DNA of 64,000 nucleotides from Leptospira ilyithenensis (GCF_004771005.1 NZ_RQHV01000007.1:97269-161268); one strand, 5' to 3'; counted from the first letter of the stretch, positions 1-9,784 are shown. Made by a program: numbers and translations. Notes: generated from the letters alone by a model not told the origin.

Positions 1-817
1 CCAGATTTTCGGCACTACCGTTGATTACTCCCGCTGGAGTATTGATTTCGTGTGCAATTCCCGCAACCATTACACCGAGAGAAGCCATCTTTTCCGATTG
101 AACCAGATGGGCTTGCGTTTCTTCCAGTTCTTTGGTTCTTTCCCGAACTTTGGCTTCCAGTGTTTCAGTGAGATGAACTAACTGTTGATAAATCATCGAA
201 TTGGATAATGACATAAGAGAAACGGAAAGAATTTCCAGAATGGTTTCGATTTCCGCTAGTCCGTAACTATGCTTTTTTGTGTTTTTGCCGAGCAGTATGA
301 AACCTACCAGGCTGCTTTTCATTGCAAGAGTAGCAACTAACATGGAATTTGTTCTGTCAAAGAAACTGAGAGCGGCGTTTTTTATTTTCGAGTGATTATG
401 AGTTTTTTCGTTTTCAAAATTTTCTTTTAAATGAATTCCCTCACGGTCGGAAAGCCAAAGCAAAAAAGGATCGAACACGGGAAGCGATGTGAGAATGTTT
501 GAATTGGCACCGTCGGGATAAGGCCTTGGTCGAAAATGTCCTTCCTTTTCATCCCAAGTATAAACCAAAACGAATTCGGCCGGGATTTTTGCCGCAAGAA
601 AGTTGGCGATCGTTTGGCTGATGATATCCGGATCGTTATAAGAAATCAGATCTTCTTTGAATTTTTCGAGTGCAAATAGATTTTGTACCAGTTCATCCCG
701 TTTCTTGGGTCCCTTCTCATCTTCCTTTGGAATTTGCGGACGGGTATGGGTGGGGATTTCCGCAGTTTCTGATTTTTTTCCACCGAGAAAAAATCGAAAG
801 ATGGCTTGTATCTTCAT
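1..817 (-). CDS. Sensor histidine kinase, N-terminal part (runs off left edge)
   Basis: The minus strand is open from an ATG at 817 to the window edge, 272 codons without a stop. The N-terminal two thirds look like a GAF-type sensor region. A charged coiled coil follows (about residues 215-245), leading into an H-box reading GIAHEINTPAGVI, whose His is the expected phospho-acceptor. The ATPase domain lies outside the window. An AGGA seven bases before the ATG supports the start. No transmembrane segment is visible, so it is probably cytoplasmic. It is divergent from rsgA and the two starts almost touch. Identification as a kinase is firm; its signal and partner regulator are unknown. Confidence 0.85.
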   Translation of the reverse strand, partial: MKIQAIFRFFLGGKKSETAEIPTHTRPQIPKEDEKGPKKRDELVQNLFALEKFKEDLISYNDPDIISQTIANFLAAKIPAEFVLVYTWDEKEGHFRPRPYPDGANSNILTSLPVFDPFLLWLSDREGIHLKENFENEKTHNHSKIKNAALSFFDRTNSMLVATLAMKSSLVGFILLGKNTKKHSYGLAEIETILEILSVSLMSLSNSMIYQQLVHLTETLEAKVRERTKELEETQAHLVQSEKMASLGVMVAGIAHEINTPAGVINGSAENL

Positions 818-818
818 G

Positions 819-1832
819 ATGGTTCCTGATAACTTGAAAGAAGAACCTCACTCTATTAGGAATTCATCTTTGGGTAAAGAACAATTTACAATCGCACGCA
901 TCTTCGGAGCCTATTATGAGTTATACTCAAAGGATAGATTGTATGTTCGCGCGGTTCTCAAAGGCAAATTGAGATTGAAGAGCACGGAAGACAGACATCC
1001 GTTTGTAGTCGGTGATCTTGTGACTGCCGAGTCAGGCTACGGAGAAGAATGGATCATTCTTGAAAAAGAAGAAAGATCGAACTATCTCACTCGCAGAAGC
1101 GAACATGGAGACAATCATGTTTTATGCGCAAATCTCGACCAAGTGGCAATACTTGCTTCCTATAAGGATCCTGAAACAAAAGACGGGTTTATTGATCGGC
1201 TGTTAGTTGCTTGTTATCATACCAAAATCAAACCTCTTATCATTTTTACAAAATCCGATTTGGTAGACTCATCCTTGAAAAAAGAAAAGGAGGATTTTTA
1301 TTCCAATCTGGGTTATGATGTGATGAGCATTTCCATTGAAGATGAAAAATCTTTCCCTGTTTTATGGAAAGTTCTGCAAGGAAAGAAAACCTTTCTTTGC
1401 GGAAACTCGGGAGTCGGTAAATCGACCTTGCTGAACCAACTAACAAAAAAAAGTGTTCAGAAAGTTCAGAAAACGAATGAGGTCAGCGGTTCCACCAAAA
1501 AAGGAAAACATACGACTACAAACTCGCTTGCAGTGTTTTTAGAAGAAGACACCGTGATCATTGATTCTCCCGGTGTGAAGGAATGGGGGATTCTTCATCT
1601 ATCCAAACAGGAGCTTTTGGAAAGTTTTCCCGAACTTTCTTTGGCAAAGGAAAAATGTTCTTCCCCGTATTGTTGTGACTTGGGTCTCGAATGCAATATG
1701 GTGCGCTTCATGGAGACCGGTTTATTGGAATCTCGTAAAAAAAATCTCGAATCCATGTTCGAAAGTTTGGATAAACCCCACCGTGTGACCAGAAGAGACC
1801 ATTGGTCCCAGGCAATCACAAAAAGATATTAG
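819..1832 (+). CDS. rsgA: Ribosome small-subunit biogenesis GTPase RsgA
   Basis: RsgA is a circularly permuted GTPase that assists late 30S maturation. From an ATG at 819 the protein has 337 residues. An OB-fold precedes the G motifs in permuted order: G4 TKSD (144-147), G1 GNSGVGKS (195-202), G2-like KGKHTTT (228-234) and G3 DSPG (249-252). The C-terminal zinc knuckle has Cys 280, 285 and 292, but Asp 287 sits where the family has His, and the final spacing is one residue shorter. The start is uncertain: ATGs lie at 801, 816 and 819, and a TTG at 870 has an AGG nine bases upstream. The frame is open back to 657, but that stretch is antisense to the divergent kinase gene. Confidence 0.9.
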   Translation: MVPDNLKEEPHSIRNSSLGKEQFTIARIFGAYYELYSKDRLYVRAVLKGKLRLKSTEDRHPFVVGDLVTAESGYGEEWIILEKEERSNYLTRRSEHGDNHVLCANLDQVAILASYKDPETKDGFIDRLLVACYHTKIKPLIIFTKSDLVDSSLKKEKEDFYSNLGYDVMSISIEDEKSFPVLWKVLQGKKTFLCGNSGVGKSTLLNQLTKKSVQKVQKTNEVSGSTKKGKHTTTNSLAVFLEEDTVIIDSPGVKEWGILHLSKQELLESFPELSLAKEKCSSPYCCDLGLECNMVRFMETGLLESRKKNLESMFESLDKPHRVTRRDHWSQAITKRY

Positions 1833-1899
1833 GTAAAAGAGTTGCAAGGCTCTCAGTTGTTTATTAAAATTAGGATGTTCTTTCGTTAGAGGAGGCGCT

Positions 1900-2859
1900 A
1901 TGAAACTCATTCTTTCCCCCAAAAAATTCACTCTGGTCTTCGTGGCAATTTTTGCCATATTCAGTCTTTTTTGTCAAAAGGATTCCAAGACTTCCAATCC
2001 CGAGGCACAAGTAGAACGAGCGGCCGTTTTTGCCTTTATCAAAGGCGATGTCGTTTTGTTACGTGAAGGAAACCAAATAAAACCCAGCTTAGGCGATGCT
2101 TTGGTTGCAACCGACACGGTGGTAACGGGCGCAAATGGTGCAGCCGAAATTCTGTTAGGTGAAGACGGCGTGTTGAAACTTGCCAAAAACACTTCCCTCA
2201 GTGTCAATTCCGCTTTAAAAGGTCGTGCGGAAGAACGAAATACTGAAGTGAATCTTCAGTATGGAAAATTAGTCACCGTTCTCAGGAAAGAGCGTAAGTC
2301 CGAATCCTTCTACGTAATCACTTCGACTTCGATTGCGGGTGTTAGAGGGACTTCCTTCTTGACCAGCGTAGAAAATCCAAGTTCGAAATCAGGATCTGTT
2401 CCTTGCAGCCAAAGTAATTGTGTTGTTAAATACACAGTTCTTGACGGAGCGATTGCCATTAAAAAATCAAATTCGGAAAACGAATTGGTTTTAGACAAAC
2501 AAAAGAAAGCAACAGTCGGTCCCAATTCCAAACTGAGTGAAAAATTAGTAGAACCTTTGGATTCTCAATCTCTTGGAGAATTGAAAGAGATGCTTGTTTT
2601 TGAGAACACCAAGATGTTGGAATTCGAATCCTTATCCGATGAGTTGAGATCCAATAACGAAGTGTTGAAACAAATGGATGCAGGATTTTCTCTTGACGAA
2701 GTGGAAACTTCCGTTCGTAGAAAAGAAGCTACCCGAAACAAATCGGATGAAGTGATCACCACTGCAAAATCCATAGAAGAATCCAAATACATTCAAAAAG
2801 ATGTACAAAAAGATTCATTGAAATTACCAGCCAAAGAAGGTTTTGATAAGACTAGATGA
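1900..2859 (+). CDS. FecR-domain lipoprotein
   Basis: This 319-residue protein begins with a signal peptide ending in a spirochaete-style lipobox (FSLFC), so it is probably a lipoprotein. Residues about 40-190 form a FecR-like beta domain with the typical course GDVVLLREG, a G-A-A-E-I-L segment and SIAGVRGTSF. The last third is charged and helical. The start is set by a strong GAGGAGG eight bases upstream. FecR domains in gram-negative bacteria often sit in the envelope and bind ligands or partners; no TonB receptor or sigma factor is nearby. Its stop overlaps the next start by four bases, so it heads a three-lipoprotein operon. Confidence 0.85.
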   Translation: MKLILSPKKFTLVFVAIFAIFSLFCQKDSKTSNPEAQVERAAVFAFIKGDVVLLREGNQIKPSLGDALVATDTVVTGANGAAEILLGEDGVLKLAKNTSLSVNSALKGRAEERNTEVNLQYGKLVTVLRKERKSESFYVITSTSIAGVRGTSFLTSVENPSSKSGSVPCSQSNCVVKYTVLDGAIAIKKSNSENELVLDKQKKATVGPNSKLSEKLVEPLDSQSLGELKEMLVFENTKMLEFESLSDELRSNNEVLKQMDAGFSLDEVETSVRRKEATRNKSDEVITTAKSIEESKYIQKDVQKDSLKLPAKEGFDKTR

Positions 2860-4487
2860 GATTTATTTTAATAGCGGTTTTCGCTTTTGTTTTCCAGGCT
2901 TGTGCTTCCGTTTCACAGATTGAGACCTTAAACTCTTCAATCGCGAAACCGGTCTTCCGAAGTGCGGAGCCTGGACTTTCCGAACCAAATCCTTCCGGTA
3001 GAGACTACCGGGAAAGATTACTGATCAAACAGGCCCCTCACTTTACGATAGTTTGGCGGGAACTTTCTCCCGGTGTCAATCGGGAAGAAATCAATTTGTT
3101 GGAAGAACGGGTTATCTCTTCCCATGCTTCTTTCGGAAAATATGTTTCCGTAGATCCTTCTCGGATTGGGGACGGAGAGGTTTTAAAAGCAAATGATATT
3201 GATGTGATTTTGGAATTACAATTTTCATCGAATAAGGATGAAATTGCAGTCAATGTCCAGTACAAAGACCCGGTTCTTTCGCAAAACTTCGGATCGGCTT
3301 TTTACAGTTACCATCAGATCCATGATGAAACAACGATTGCGACAAAAAACCAGCGAAAGACTTTGGAAATCTTTCAGGCAAAAAATAAGTTGGTTCCCCT
3401 TGTTCCGTCGGTTCATTCTTACTTATCCGAAGTTTCCGCTCCTTCAAATGACGAGATTCAAAAAATCTTGGAATCCACTGTACGCGGAAAAGTTTCCGTT
3501 TTTTCCTCTTCTCCCGGGACTTCCATTATGTTGGATGGTAAGGAAATAGGCAAAGCTCCTCTTATCGATTATTCCATGTTAAATGGTAAACACCAATTGT
3601 CTTTTTCCAAACCGGGAAAGGATCCGGTTTTTCGTTCTATTTTGATTCGCGCAGGAAAGACCAGCCGTGTATTCCAAGAGTGGAATGACGATATTTCTCA
3701 GGGAACGGTTCTATTATCCAGCTTTCCGACGGGATTGGATGTTTTGGTATCCGGTCAGAAAAAGGGAAAAACCCAATATGCCGAATCCGGTGTTCCTTAC
3801 GGAAGTTATAATGTACAATTCGTACGTACAAGAGAAAATAATAATTACGAATACGCCAGTTCCGAAATTTCAATCCGTCCCAAATCCATTGCAAGTCTGG
3901 CGCTTCCTATTGCTTTGGAAGAAGGTGCAGGTTGGGAAGCGGAAGAGTTCTGGGAAACATCGGGCGGTTCCCCTCATTTTGTGGCTTCTTTTCCGGGCCA
4001 ACTTCTATTCCAGAAAAAACAGGACCTGCCCAAAGGTTGGTATGGAGTTTTTTCGGAAGATATCATTCCTGATCGTGTGGAATCCAGTATCAAACTGGGA
4101 CTTGCAGGCGAGTTAGGCGGAAGATTGGGAATCTATCTTACGGACAAAGAAGGTCATTCCATTCTTGTCGTCGTAGACAAAACCGATTTTCATTTGGTTA
4201 ATTTTGCCAAAGACGAAAAAGAATCTCTTGTAAAATCTTCTTACCGTTGGAAATCGGAAGACGTTGAAAAGGGTAGAGTGTTCCGTTGGGAAACTGATCC
4301 CGAAAAGCAACTGTTACGCGTTTATCTGGGCAATTCCTTGATTCAGGAAAAACCTTGGAACTTTAAATCCCTCTGGCGTATTGCCATCCTCACTCCTTCG
4401 GATTCCTTTCTTTCCGGAAATCCGGTCCGAGGTGTTAAAATTCATTATCCCGATATGGTAAAATTTGAGGAGAAAATCAAAAAATGA
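2856..4487 (+). CDS. PEGA-domain lipoprotein
   Basis: The protein has 543 residues. A short signal peptide ends in VFQAC, a likely lipobox. Two PEGA-type beta modules lie at about residues 210-340, the first containing GTSIMLDGKEIGKAPL. The N-terminal region resembles the small alpha/beta domain that precedes PEGA repeats in many spirochaetal proteins, and the C-terminal 180 residues look like a beta-rich domain of unknown type. It overlaps the FecR gene by ATGA and the following TPR gene by ATGA, so the three are translationally coupled. PEGA modules are generally extracytoplasmic and thought to mediate surface-layer or wall contacts; the exact role here is unknown. Confidence 0.8.
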   Translation: MRFILIAVFAFVFQACASVSQIETLNSSIAKPVFRSAEPGLSEPNPSGRDYRERLLIKQAPHFTIVWRELSPGVNREEINLLEERVISSHASFGKYVSVDPSRIGDGEVLKANDIDVILELQFSSNKDEIAVNVQYKDPVLSQNFGSAFYSYHQIHDETTIATKNQRKTLEIFQAKNKLVPLVPSVHSYLSEVSAPSNDEIQKILESTVRGKVSVFSSSPGTSIMLDGKEIGKAPLIDYSMLNGKHQLSFSKPGKDPVFRSILIRAGKTSRVFQEWNDDISQGTVLLSSFPTGLDVLVSGQKKGKTQYAESGVPYGSYNVQFVRTRENNNYEYASSEISIRPKSIASLALPIALEEGAGWEAEEFWETSGGSPHFVASFPGQLLFQKKQDLPKGWYGVFSEDIIPDRVESSIKLGLAGELGGRLGIYLTDKEGHSILVVVDKTDFHLVNFAKDEKESLVKSSYRWKSEDVEKGRVFRWETDPEKQLLRVYLGNSLIQEKPWNFKSLWRIAILTPSDSFLSGNPVRGVKIHYPDMVKFEEKIKK

Positions 4488-7400
4488 AAAAACCTCTCCT
4501 GTCTTTATTTATTGTTAGCTCTGTTTTTTTATGGAACTGTCAATCGCGTGATTTTCGATCCGTTTCCGTTAGTGACAAACTTGCGGATAAAGCCACAACT
4601 GCATCCGATAAGGAAAACCTGGAAGCGGCAAGATTGATCTTGGCGGCAGGGAATAATGATTTCCAAAAAGGAAAATTCGAAGAAGCAATCGCGCATGCGA
4701 ACGAAGCTAATGGGAAGTATGAAACTGTGGAAGCCTATTCTTTGCTTGGTGCCTCCAAATACCAATTGGGAGAATATGCGGAATCAAAGGAAGCATATGG
4801 ATTGGGAGAAAGATTGGATTCCCAAAATGAAAAATTACTCATTGGTCTCGGGACGGTTCAGTCTACTTTGGGAGAGAACGAAGAGGCTACCACCACTTAT
4901 CAAAAGTTAGTTGATATTAGGCCGGATGAGCCGGTTTACAAATACAAGGTGGGAACTTTACTCAAAGCCCAGAAAAAATATCAAGAGAGTTATGTTACTC
5001 TAAAACCCTTGGAAGAAAACAAGAATTTTCCTTATCCTGTAGAGTTACTCAATCAACTGGGTGATGTTTGTTTGGAACTAAAAAAATATGATGAGGCGGA
5101 AAGCTATTTTGCCAAAGCAGAAGCGCTCCAGCCGGATCTAAAGTCTGCAGGTTTAGCCAAACAATCCACAAAAATTGCATCCTTGGTCCAAAAAGGAAAC
5201 GATGCGGTTTCCAAAAAACAATATGATATTGCCATTTCCGAATATAAGAAGGCGACCGATTTGCAGCCGTCAAATGCTTCTCTTTGGACATTCCTGGGTA
5301 ACGCTTATTTTCTAAAAACTTTATACACTGATTCCGAAGCTAGTTTCCGAAAAGCTTTGTCATTGCAGGACAGTCTTGCTGCTGCTTATCTCGGTTTAGC
5401 GAACGTGCAAATTCGTAAAAAAAGTTTTTCCGAGTGTTTGAAGACGACCGGCATTGCGCTTAAAAAATCTCCCCGGAATGCAGAATTGAAAAACAAACAA
5501 GGGATTTGCGAGTGGAAATGGGGACAAATCCAGAAAGCAACTCTCAGTTTTCAAGATTCTTCCGTTTGGGACAAAAATTTCTTCGAACCGAAATTGAATC
5601 TGGCATATGTACTTCTCGACCAAGGCAGAAATGCAGAGGCAATTGAAGTTTTGAAAAAAGCCGAATCCCATCCTCACGCAAATAAAGAAGATCTTAAAAA
5701 GGCTCTCTCGATTGCCGAAGCACAGTTGTTTGTCGCTAATGGTGATCAGTTTTTAAGACAGGGAAAGAAGAAACAGGCTTTGGAAGAATACGGTCGGGCA
5801 CTCGGTCGTTCTCCTAAAGATCCTTCTCCCCATAATGCATTCGGTCGCGCTTACTTCGTGTTTGGTGAATATAAAAAATCCGAGTCTTCCTATCAAGAAG
5901 CATTGCGCAATGACCCGGAGAATTTGGGTTCCGTCCAAGGACTTGCACGTTTGTATGCTAAAACAGGTGATTCTAAAAAAGAGAAAGAATACATCAAACG
6001 TCTTGAAAAACTTTCCGCGGACGATCCCTTTGCTGCAATTACACTTGGTAGGATTGCGGAAGACGCCGGCAAATACGAAGAAGCGGAATCCACCTATCTT
6101 GGTTTGAAGAAAAAATTTCCGGACAATGAAGCTTTGAATTATCGTCTCGCAAGTCTTTATTACAAAAAGGCAGTAGAAGAAAACGAGAAAGAAAATTATT
6201 CGAATGCCGCCGACTATATTCAAAAATCCAAAAAGTATTCCAAAGACATTCCCGAGGTGACTCAAACGGAAAAGACAATTCAGGAGAACGCGCGTTTTGC
6301 GGAAATTCTCCCTTGGGTTGCGGAGGGCAATTGGCTTTACGATAAGAAAAAATACGATGAAGCCATTGTTCCTTACCAAAAAGCCTATAATAAAATCCCA
6401 AAACCGTCTCTTCTGGTAAAGATAGCGGAATGTTATATGGCTAAGGGTGAAGAAGAAAAAGGAATCGCCATTCTGGAAAAAGCCGCAAAAGAAAACAAAG
6501 ACAACGCATCTTCTTTCAAGGAAGGAATCTATGCTTTCTTTTACAAAAAAGGGGAAACTTCCAAAGCGGAAGAAGGATTTAACAATCTTTTAAGGGAAAA
6601 GCCGGATTCGTTTTACAGCTATTATATGTTAGGTTTGATTGCGATGAAAAAGAAGGAATACGAGCCTTCCATCTCCCAATTGGACAAGTCGATTTTACTC
6701 AATGGAAATTTTGCTCCGGCGAATGTAGCAAAAGGACTCAGTTTGTACAAACTGGGCCAAACCGAGCCAGCCAAAAAAGAATTCGAAAAAGCACGTGTGA
6801 AGGACATCAATTTTTCCTTATCTTCTTATAATTTGGCAGTTGCCTACTTTAATGAGGATTTGGTGAAAGAATCGAAGGTACTCCTTGAAGACTTGAAAAA
6901 GAACAATCCCGATTTTACAGACGGAGAATTGCAACTTGCTTATATTTACTTCAGAGAGAATCGGTTGGATGATGCGGAGAAATCGGTTCTCTCGGTTTTA
7001 AAAGAAGAAAGGTCTGCGGAAGCATTGTTTGCTCATTGGAAGATTTTGGATGCGAAATACAAACAAGATCCCGATGATAGCATCCATTCCAAACGAATTC
7101 AGATTCAAAATCAGATTTGGAAGGAATATCCTGAAACAAAATATGCCCGTCTTCTTCCTACGCAAGATATGGACGATGTTCCTTTTGTTGTAACCGATTT
7201 GACTTTGGGCGGAACCGTGGTCGGAAATCCGATCCTATACCCGAACCGGGTGATTGTGAACTACGGAACCGCACTTGCCGGTTTGGATCGAAATACAAAG
7301 GAACCTGTTTGGAAACTTTCTACTCCTGAAGCCTTCACTTATCTTATCCCCAGCACACAGTTGTTAGCATTTAAAAACGGTGTGGTGCAGAAAATCTATC

Positions 7401-8080
7401 CTGACACTGGAAAAAAAGGGATCACTCTCTCTTTGCCGAATACATATCCGATTTTACAAGCGGATTTGGGCGGTGATTCCATTCTTGTTCTGAATGAAAA
7501 TCCCAAAGACAAAGAAAGGATTCTTTCCATTTTGGATTGGAATGGAAAGAAAAAATCAGAACTAAAATGGAAGGATTTGAATTCTTTTGCTGTTACCAAA
7601 TCGGGAAATTTGGTGACTCTCAGAGAAAATAAAAAAGAATTTTTGTTTTCTTCCACTCCTCTTTCCGTCCCGAACCCGAATCCGCCGACTGCTTCTTTAC
7701 TTAAAAAAGGCTCAAGTGATAAGATCGGATTTCTTGGTTGTGGAGCAAATTCCTGTTTGGTGAAAGTGGAAAATCAAATCTTTGAAATCGATTCCAAATC
7801 GAAGCTAGGGGCACTTCCGAATGTAGGAAATATTCGCGGCTTTTACGAAACTGAAGATACGGTTCATATCAAGACGGAAGAAAAGATATTTGTCTGGAAA
7901 TCCGGTTTGAAGTGGTCCGATTCTTACCCGAGTGATGCTGAGTTTCGTTTTCCTGTGGGAGAACATATTGTGGAACCGAAATCCAAAGAACTCACAGTCA
8001 CTACTGACGGTAAAAAGAAATCCGTTCCTTGGAGATCGGAAAAAGACGGAAAACGCCTGACAACGATTACACTTAAATGA
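4484..8080 (+). CDS. Large TPR lipoprotein with C-terminal propeller-like domain
   Basis: This 1198-residue protein starts with a signal peptide and lipobox (VFLWNC). Residues about 45-880 are a long array of tetratricopeptide repeats, recognisable by recurring A-x-x-Y and Y-x-x-A-x-x pairs such as KYDEAESYFAKAEALQP. The last 280 residues lack TPRs and have beta-propeller-like blades (for example VIVNYGTALAGLDRNTKEP, reminiscent of PQQ-type repeats). The Shine-Dalgarno GAGGAG lies inside the preceding gene, with a four-base overlap. It ends five bases before the convergent trmB stop. A scaffold role in the envelope together with the FecR and PEGA lipoproteins is inferred from the operon alone. 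Confidence 0.85.
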   Translation: MKKPLLSLFIVSSVFLWNCQSRDFRSVSVSDKLADKATTASDKENLEAARLILAAGNNDFQKGKFEEAIAHANEANGKYETVEAYSLLGASKYQLGEYAESKEAYGLGERLDSQNEKLLIGLGTVQSTLGENEEATTTYQKLVDIRPDEPVYKYKVGTLLKAQKKYQESYVTLKPLEENKNFPYPVELLNQLGDVCLELKKYDEAESYFAKAEALQPDLKSAGLAKQSTKIASLVQKGNDAVSKKQYDIAISEYKKATDLQPSNASLWTFLGNAYFLKTLYTDSEASFRKALSLQDSLAAAYLGLANVQIRKKSFSECLKTTGIALKKSPRNAELKNKQGICEWKWGQIQKATLSFQDSSVWDKNFFEPKLNLAYVLLDQGRNAEAIEVLKKAESHPHANKEDLKKALSIAEAQLFVANGDQFLRQGKKKQALEEYGRALGRSPKDPSPHNAFGRAYFVFGEYKKSESSYQEALRNDPENLGSVQGLARLYAKTGDSKKEKEYIKRLEKLSADDPFAAITLGRIAEDAGKYEEAESTYLGLKKKFPDNEALNYRLASLYYKKAVEENEKENYSNAADYIQKSKKYSKDIPEVTQTEKTIQENARFAEILPWVAEGNWLYDKKKYDEAIVPYQKAYNKIPKPSLLVKIAECYMAKGEEEKGIAILEKAAKENKDNASSFKEGIYAFFYKKGETSKAEEGFNNLLREKPDSFYSYYMLGLIAMKKKEYEPSISQLDKSILLNGNFAPANVAKGLSLYKLGQTEPAKKEFEKARVKDINFSLSSYNLAVAYFNEDLVKESKVLLEDLKKNNPDFTDGELQLAYIYFRENRLDDAEKSVLSVLKEERSAEALFAHWKILDAKYKQDPDDSIHSKRIQIQNQIWKEYPETKYARLLPTQDMDDVPFVVTDLTLGGTVVGNPILYPNRVIVNYGTALAGLDRNTKEPVWKLSTPEAFTYLIPSTQLLAFKNGVVQKIYPDTGKKGITLSLPNTYPILQADLGGDSILVLNENPKDKERILSILDWNGKKKSELKWKDLNSFAVTKSGNLVTLRENKKEFLFSSTPLSVPNPNPPTASLLKKGSSDKIGFLGCGANSCLVKVENQIFEIDSKSKLGALPNVGNIRGFYETEDTVHIKTEEKIFVWKSGLKWSDSYPSDAEFRFPVGEHIVEPKSKELTVTTDGKKKSVPWRSEKDGKRLTTITLK

Positions 8081-8085
8081 GTGAT

Positions 8086-8757
8086 CTAGACTTTGTTTCT
8101 TTCTAAATAGTATATTTGTTTCCCCTCGTTTCTTTTTTCCGTTTCGAAAAAAGATCGGGGGAATTCGGGGCGGTCAAAAAAATATTCTTCCATTCCTTCC
8201 CAATTGAATTTGCTTGTTTTGCGAAACAGAGAAATACATTTTCTGGCGTAAGGACCGTAATCCGTTGCAAACAAAAGACGCCCGTTTGGTGCCAAAAGGT
8301 TATGGACTTCTTCTAAAAATTTCGGCTTCATCACTCTGTTTTTATGATGTTTTCTTTTGGGCCAAGGATCGGGAAAATTGATCAAAACTGTTTCAAACAT
8401 TTCTTTTTCCAAGAGTTCTGAAAAAAACCATTGGAAGTTGACTGTCATATAACGGATATTTTCCAAACCCAATTCTTTCCTTTTTTCTTCCGTAGCGATC
8501 ACTCGGTCAATTTTTCGTTCCATTAATAGAAAGCCCGTAGTCGGATTTTTTTTTGCAAGTTCGATTGCTACTTCTCCCCAACCTGAACCCAGTTCAAGCC
8601 AGTAGTTTTTTATGTGGTCGGGGAAACATTTTTTTATGTCGATTTTTTTTCCCCACTCTTTAGGTTGCAGGAGATAGTCTGAAGAATAGGGCGTTCGTAA
8701 GGTGAACTTCCATAGCTTTTGACGAATTTCAGGATTTACTAACAAGGAACTTACCAC
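8086..8757 (-). CDS. trmB: tRNA (guanine-N7-)-methyltransferase TrmB
   Basis: TrmB makes m7G46 in the variable loop of tRNAs using S-adenosylmethionine. The 223-residue protein has the SAM-binding LELGSGWGEVAIELA motif at about residues 53-67, the conserved INFPDPWPKRKHHKNR stretch (about 130-145) that is diagnostic of TrmB, and a C-terminal Y-F-x-x-R-P segment. Length fits the family. It converges with the TPR gene with only five bases between stops, leaving no room for a private terminator. Confidence 0.95.
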   Translation of the reverse strand: MVSSLLVNPEIRQKLWKFTLRTPYSSDYLLQPKEWGKKIDIKKCFPDHIKNYWLELGSGWGEVAIELAKKNPTTGFLLMERKIDRVIATEEKRKELGLENIRYMTVNFQWFFSELLEKEMFETVLINFPDPWPKRKHHKNRVMKPKFLEEVHNLLAPNGRLLFATDYGPYARKCISLFRKTSKFNWEGMEEYFFDRPEFPRSFFETEKRNEGKQIYYLERNKV

Positions 8758-8836
8758 TTTCTACCGATATTTGACTTTAGAATACAAGTTCTGAAAACAA
8801 TCTTCACAGGAAACAAAGATTTCCCAAAGGAATGGA

Positions 8837-9784
8837 ATGAAAATTACTCTTTTTGGTGTTCGAGGCTCGTTACCGACTCCAGTCGGGAAACGGGAACAGC
8901 AGGATAAACTGCTGAAGATCTTAAAACAAGCCAAAGCCGAGTGGACCAAAAATCCAAATGGTTTTTCCGAAGAGAAATTTCTGGAATCCCTTCCCATCCC
9001 CCTGGAACAAGACTTAGGTGGAAATACCACCTGTGTATATTTGGAAGGGGAATCCGGAGAAAAAGTTATTTTCGACATGGGGACTGGAATTCGTGTTTTG
9101 GGAAACCTTCTCGCTCCGATTGCTTTCAACGGACAACCTCTCGATATCAACATACTTGTGTCCCACACACATTGGGATCATATCCAAGGCTGGCCTTTTT
9201 TCAAACCGGCTTATTCTCCGACCACTAACATTCATTTTTATTCTGCGATTGCGAACTTGGAAGAAAGACTCGTTCGCCAGCAACATCCTGAAAACTTTCC
9301 CATTACCTTCAATCAGATGGCTTCCAAAAAAGAATTTCATCTTTGGAAAGAATTTCAATCTTATCCACTCGGAAATTTAAAGGTCATTCCTTTCGGACTC
9401 CGTCATCCGGGCAGTTGTTTGGGATATCGTGTTCGTGAAGGGGAAAAGAAATTTTTGTTTTGTACGGATGTGGAATACAGAGAAGAAGACCGCGGTCAAC
9501 TTTTGGAATTGAAACCTCACATCGCCGGTGCAGATTTGCTTGTGATTGATGCGCAGTATAGCACTGCTGAGGCGGAAAAGAAAATCGGTTGGGGACATAC
9601 CGCTGTTCGGCAAGCGGTCGAGTTTGCTGAGATGATGGAAATCAAATCAGTAGTACTCACTCATCACGAGCCTGATCATGAAGACACGGAAGTGGTTCGA
9701 ATTATTTTAGAAGAAGGAAAACCTTCCAATCCCAAAAATATTTCGATCCATATAGCAAAAGAAGGAATGAGTTTTCATTTGTAG
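8837..9784 (+). CDS. Metallo-beta-lactamase-fold hydrolase
   Basis: The 315-residue cytosolic protein has the family start MKITLFGVRGSLPTP, the metal motif SHTHWDH at about residues 111-117, a DxG motif (FDMGTG), an Asp in the FCTDVEY segment, and a late His pair (LTHHEPDH). These match the PhnP/CpdA-like group of phosphodiesterases and related RNase Z-like hydrolases. An insertion after the first strand (about residues 15-50) is charged. The substrate cannot be told from sequence; a cyclic-nucleotide or phosphodiester substrate is plausible. It is convergent with hipA, with 24 bases between the stops. Confidence 0.85.
   Translation: MKITLFGVRGSLPTPVGKREQQDKLLKILKQAKAEWTKNPNGFSEEKFLESLPIPLEQDLGGNTTCVYLEGESGEKVIFDMGTGIRVLGNLLAPIAFNGQPLDINILVSHTHWDHIQGWPFFKPAYSPTTNIHFYSAIANLEERLVRQQHPENFPITFNQMASKKEFHLWKEFQSYPLGNLKVIPFGLRHPGSCLGYRVREGEKKFLFCTDVEYREEDRGQLLELKPHIAGADLLVIDAQYSTAEAEKKIGWGHTAVRQAVEFAEMMEIKSVVLTHHEPDHEDTEVVRIILEEGKPSNPKNISIHIAKEGMSFHL

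Noticed and set aside
5753..6379. Long antisense frame of 208 codons inside the TPR gene
   Set aside because: It mirrors the opposite strand of a repeat-rich coding region, has low-complexity Phe/Ile-rich sequence and no ribosome-binding site.
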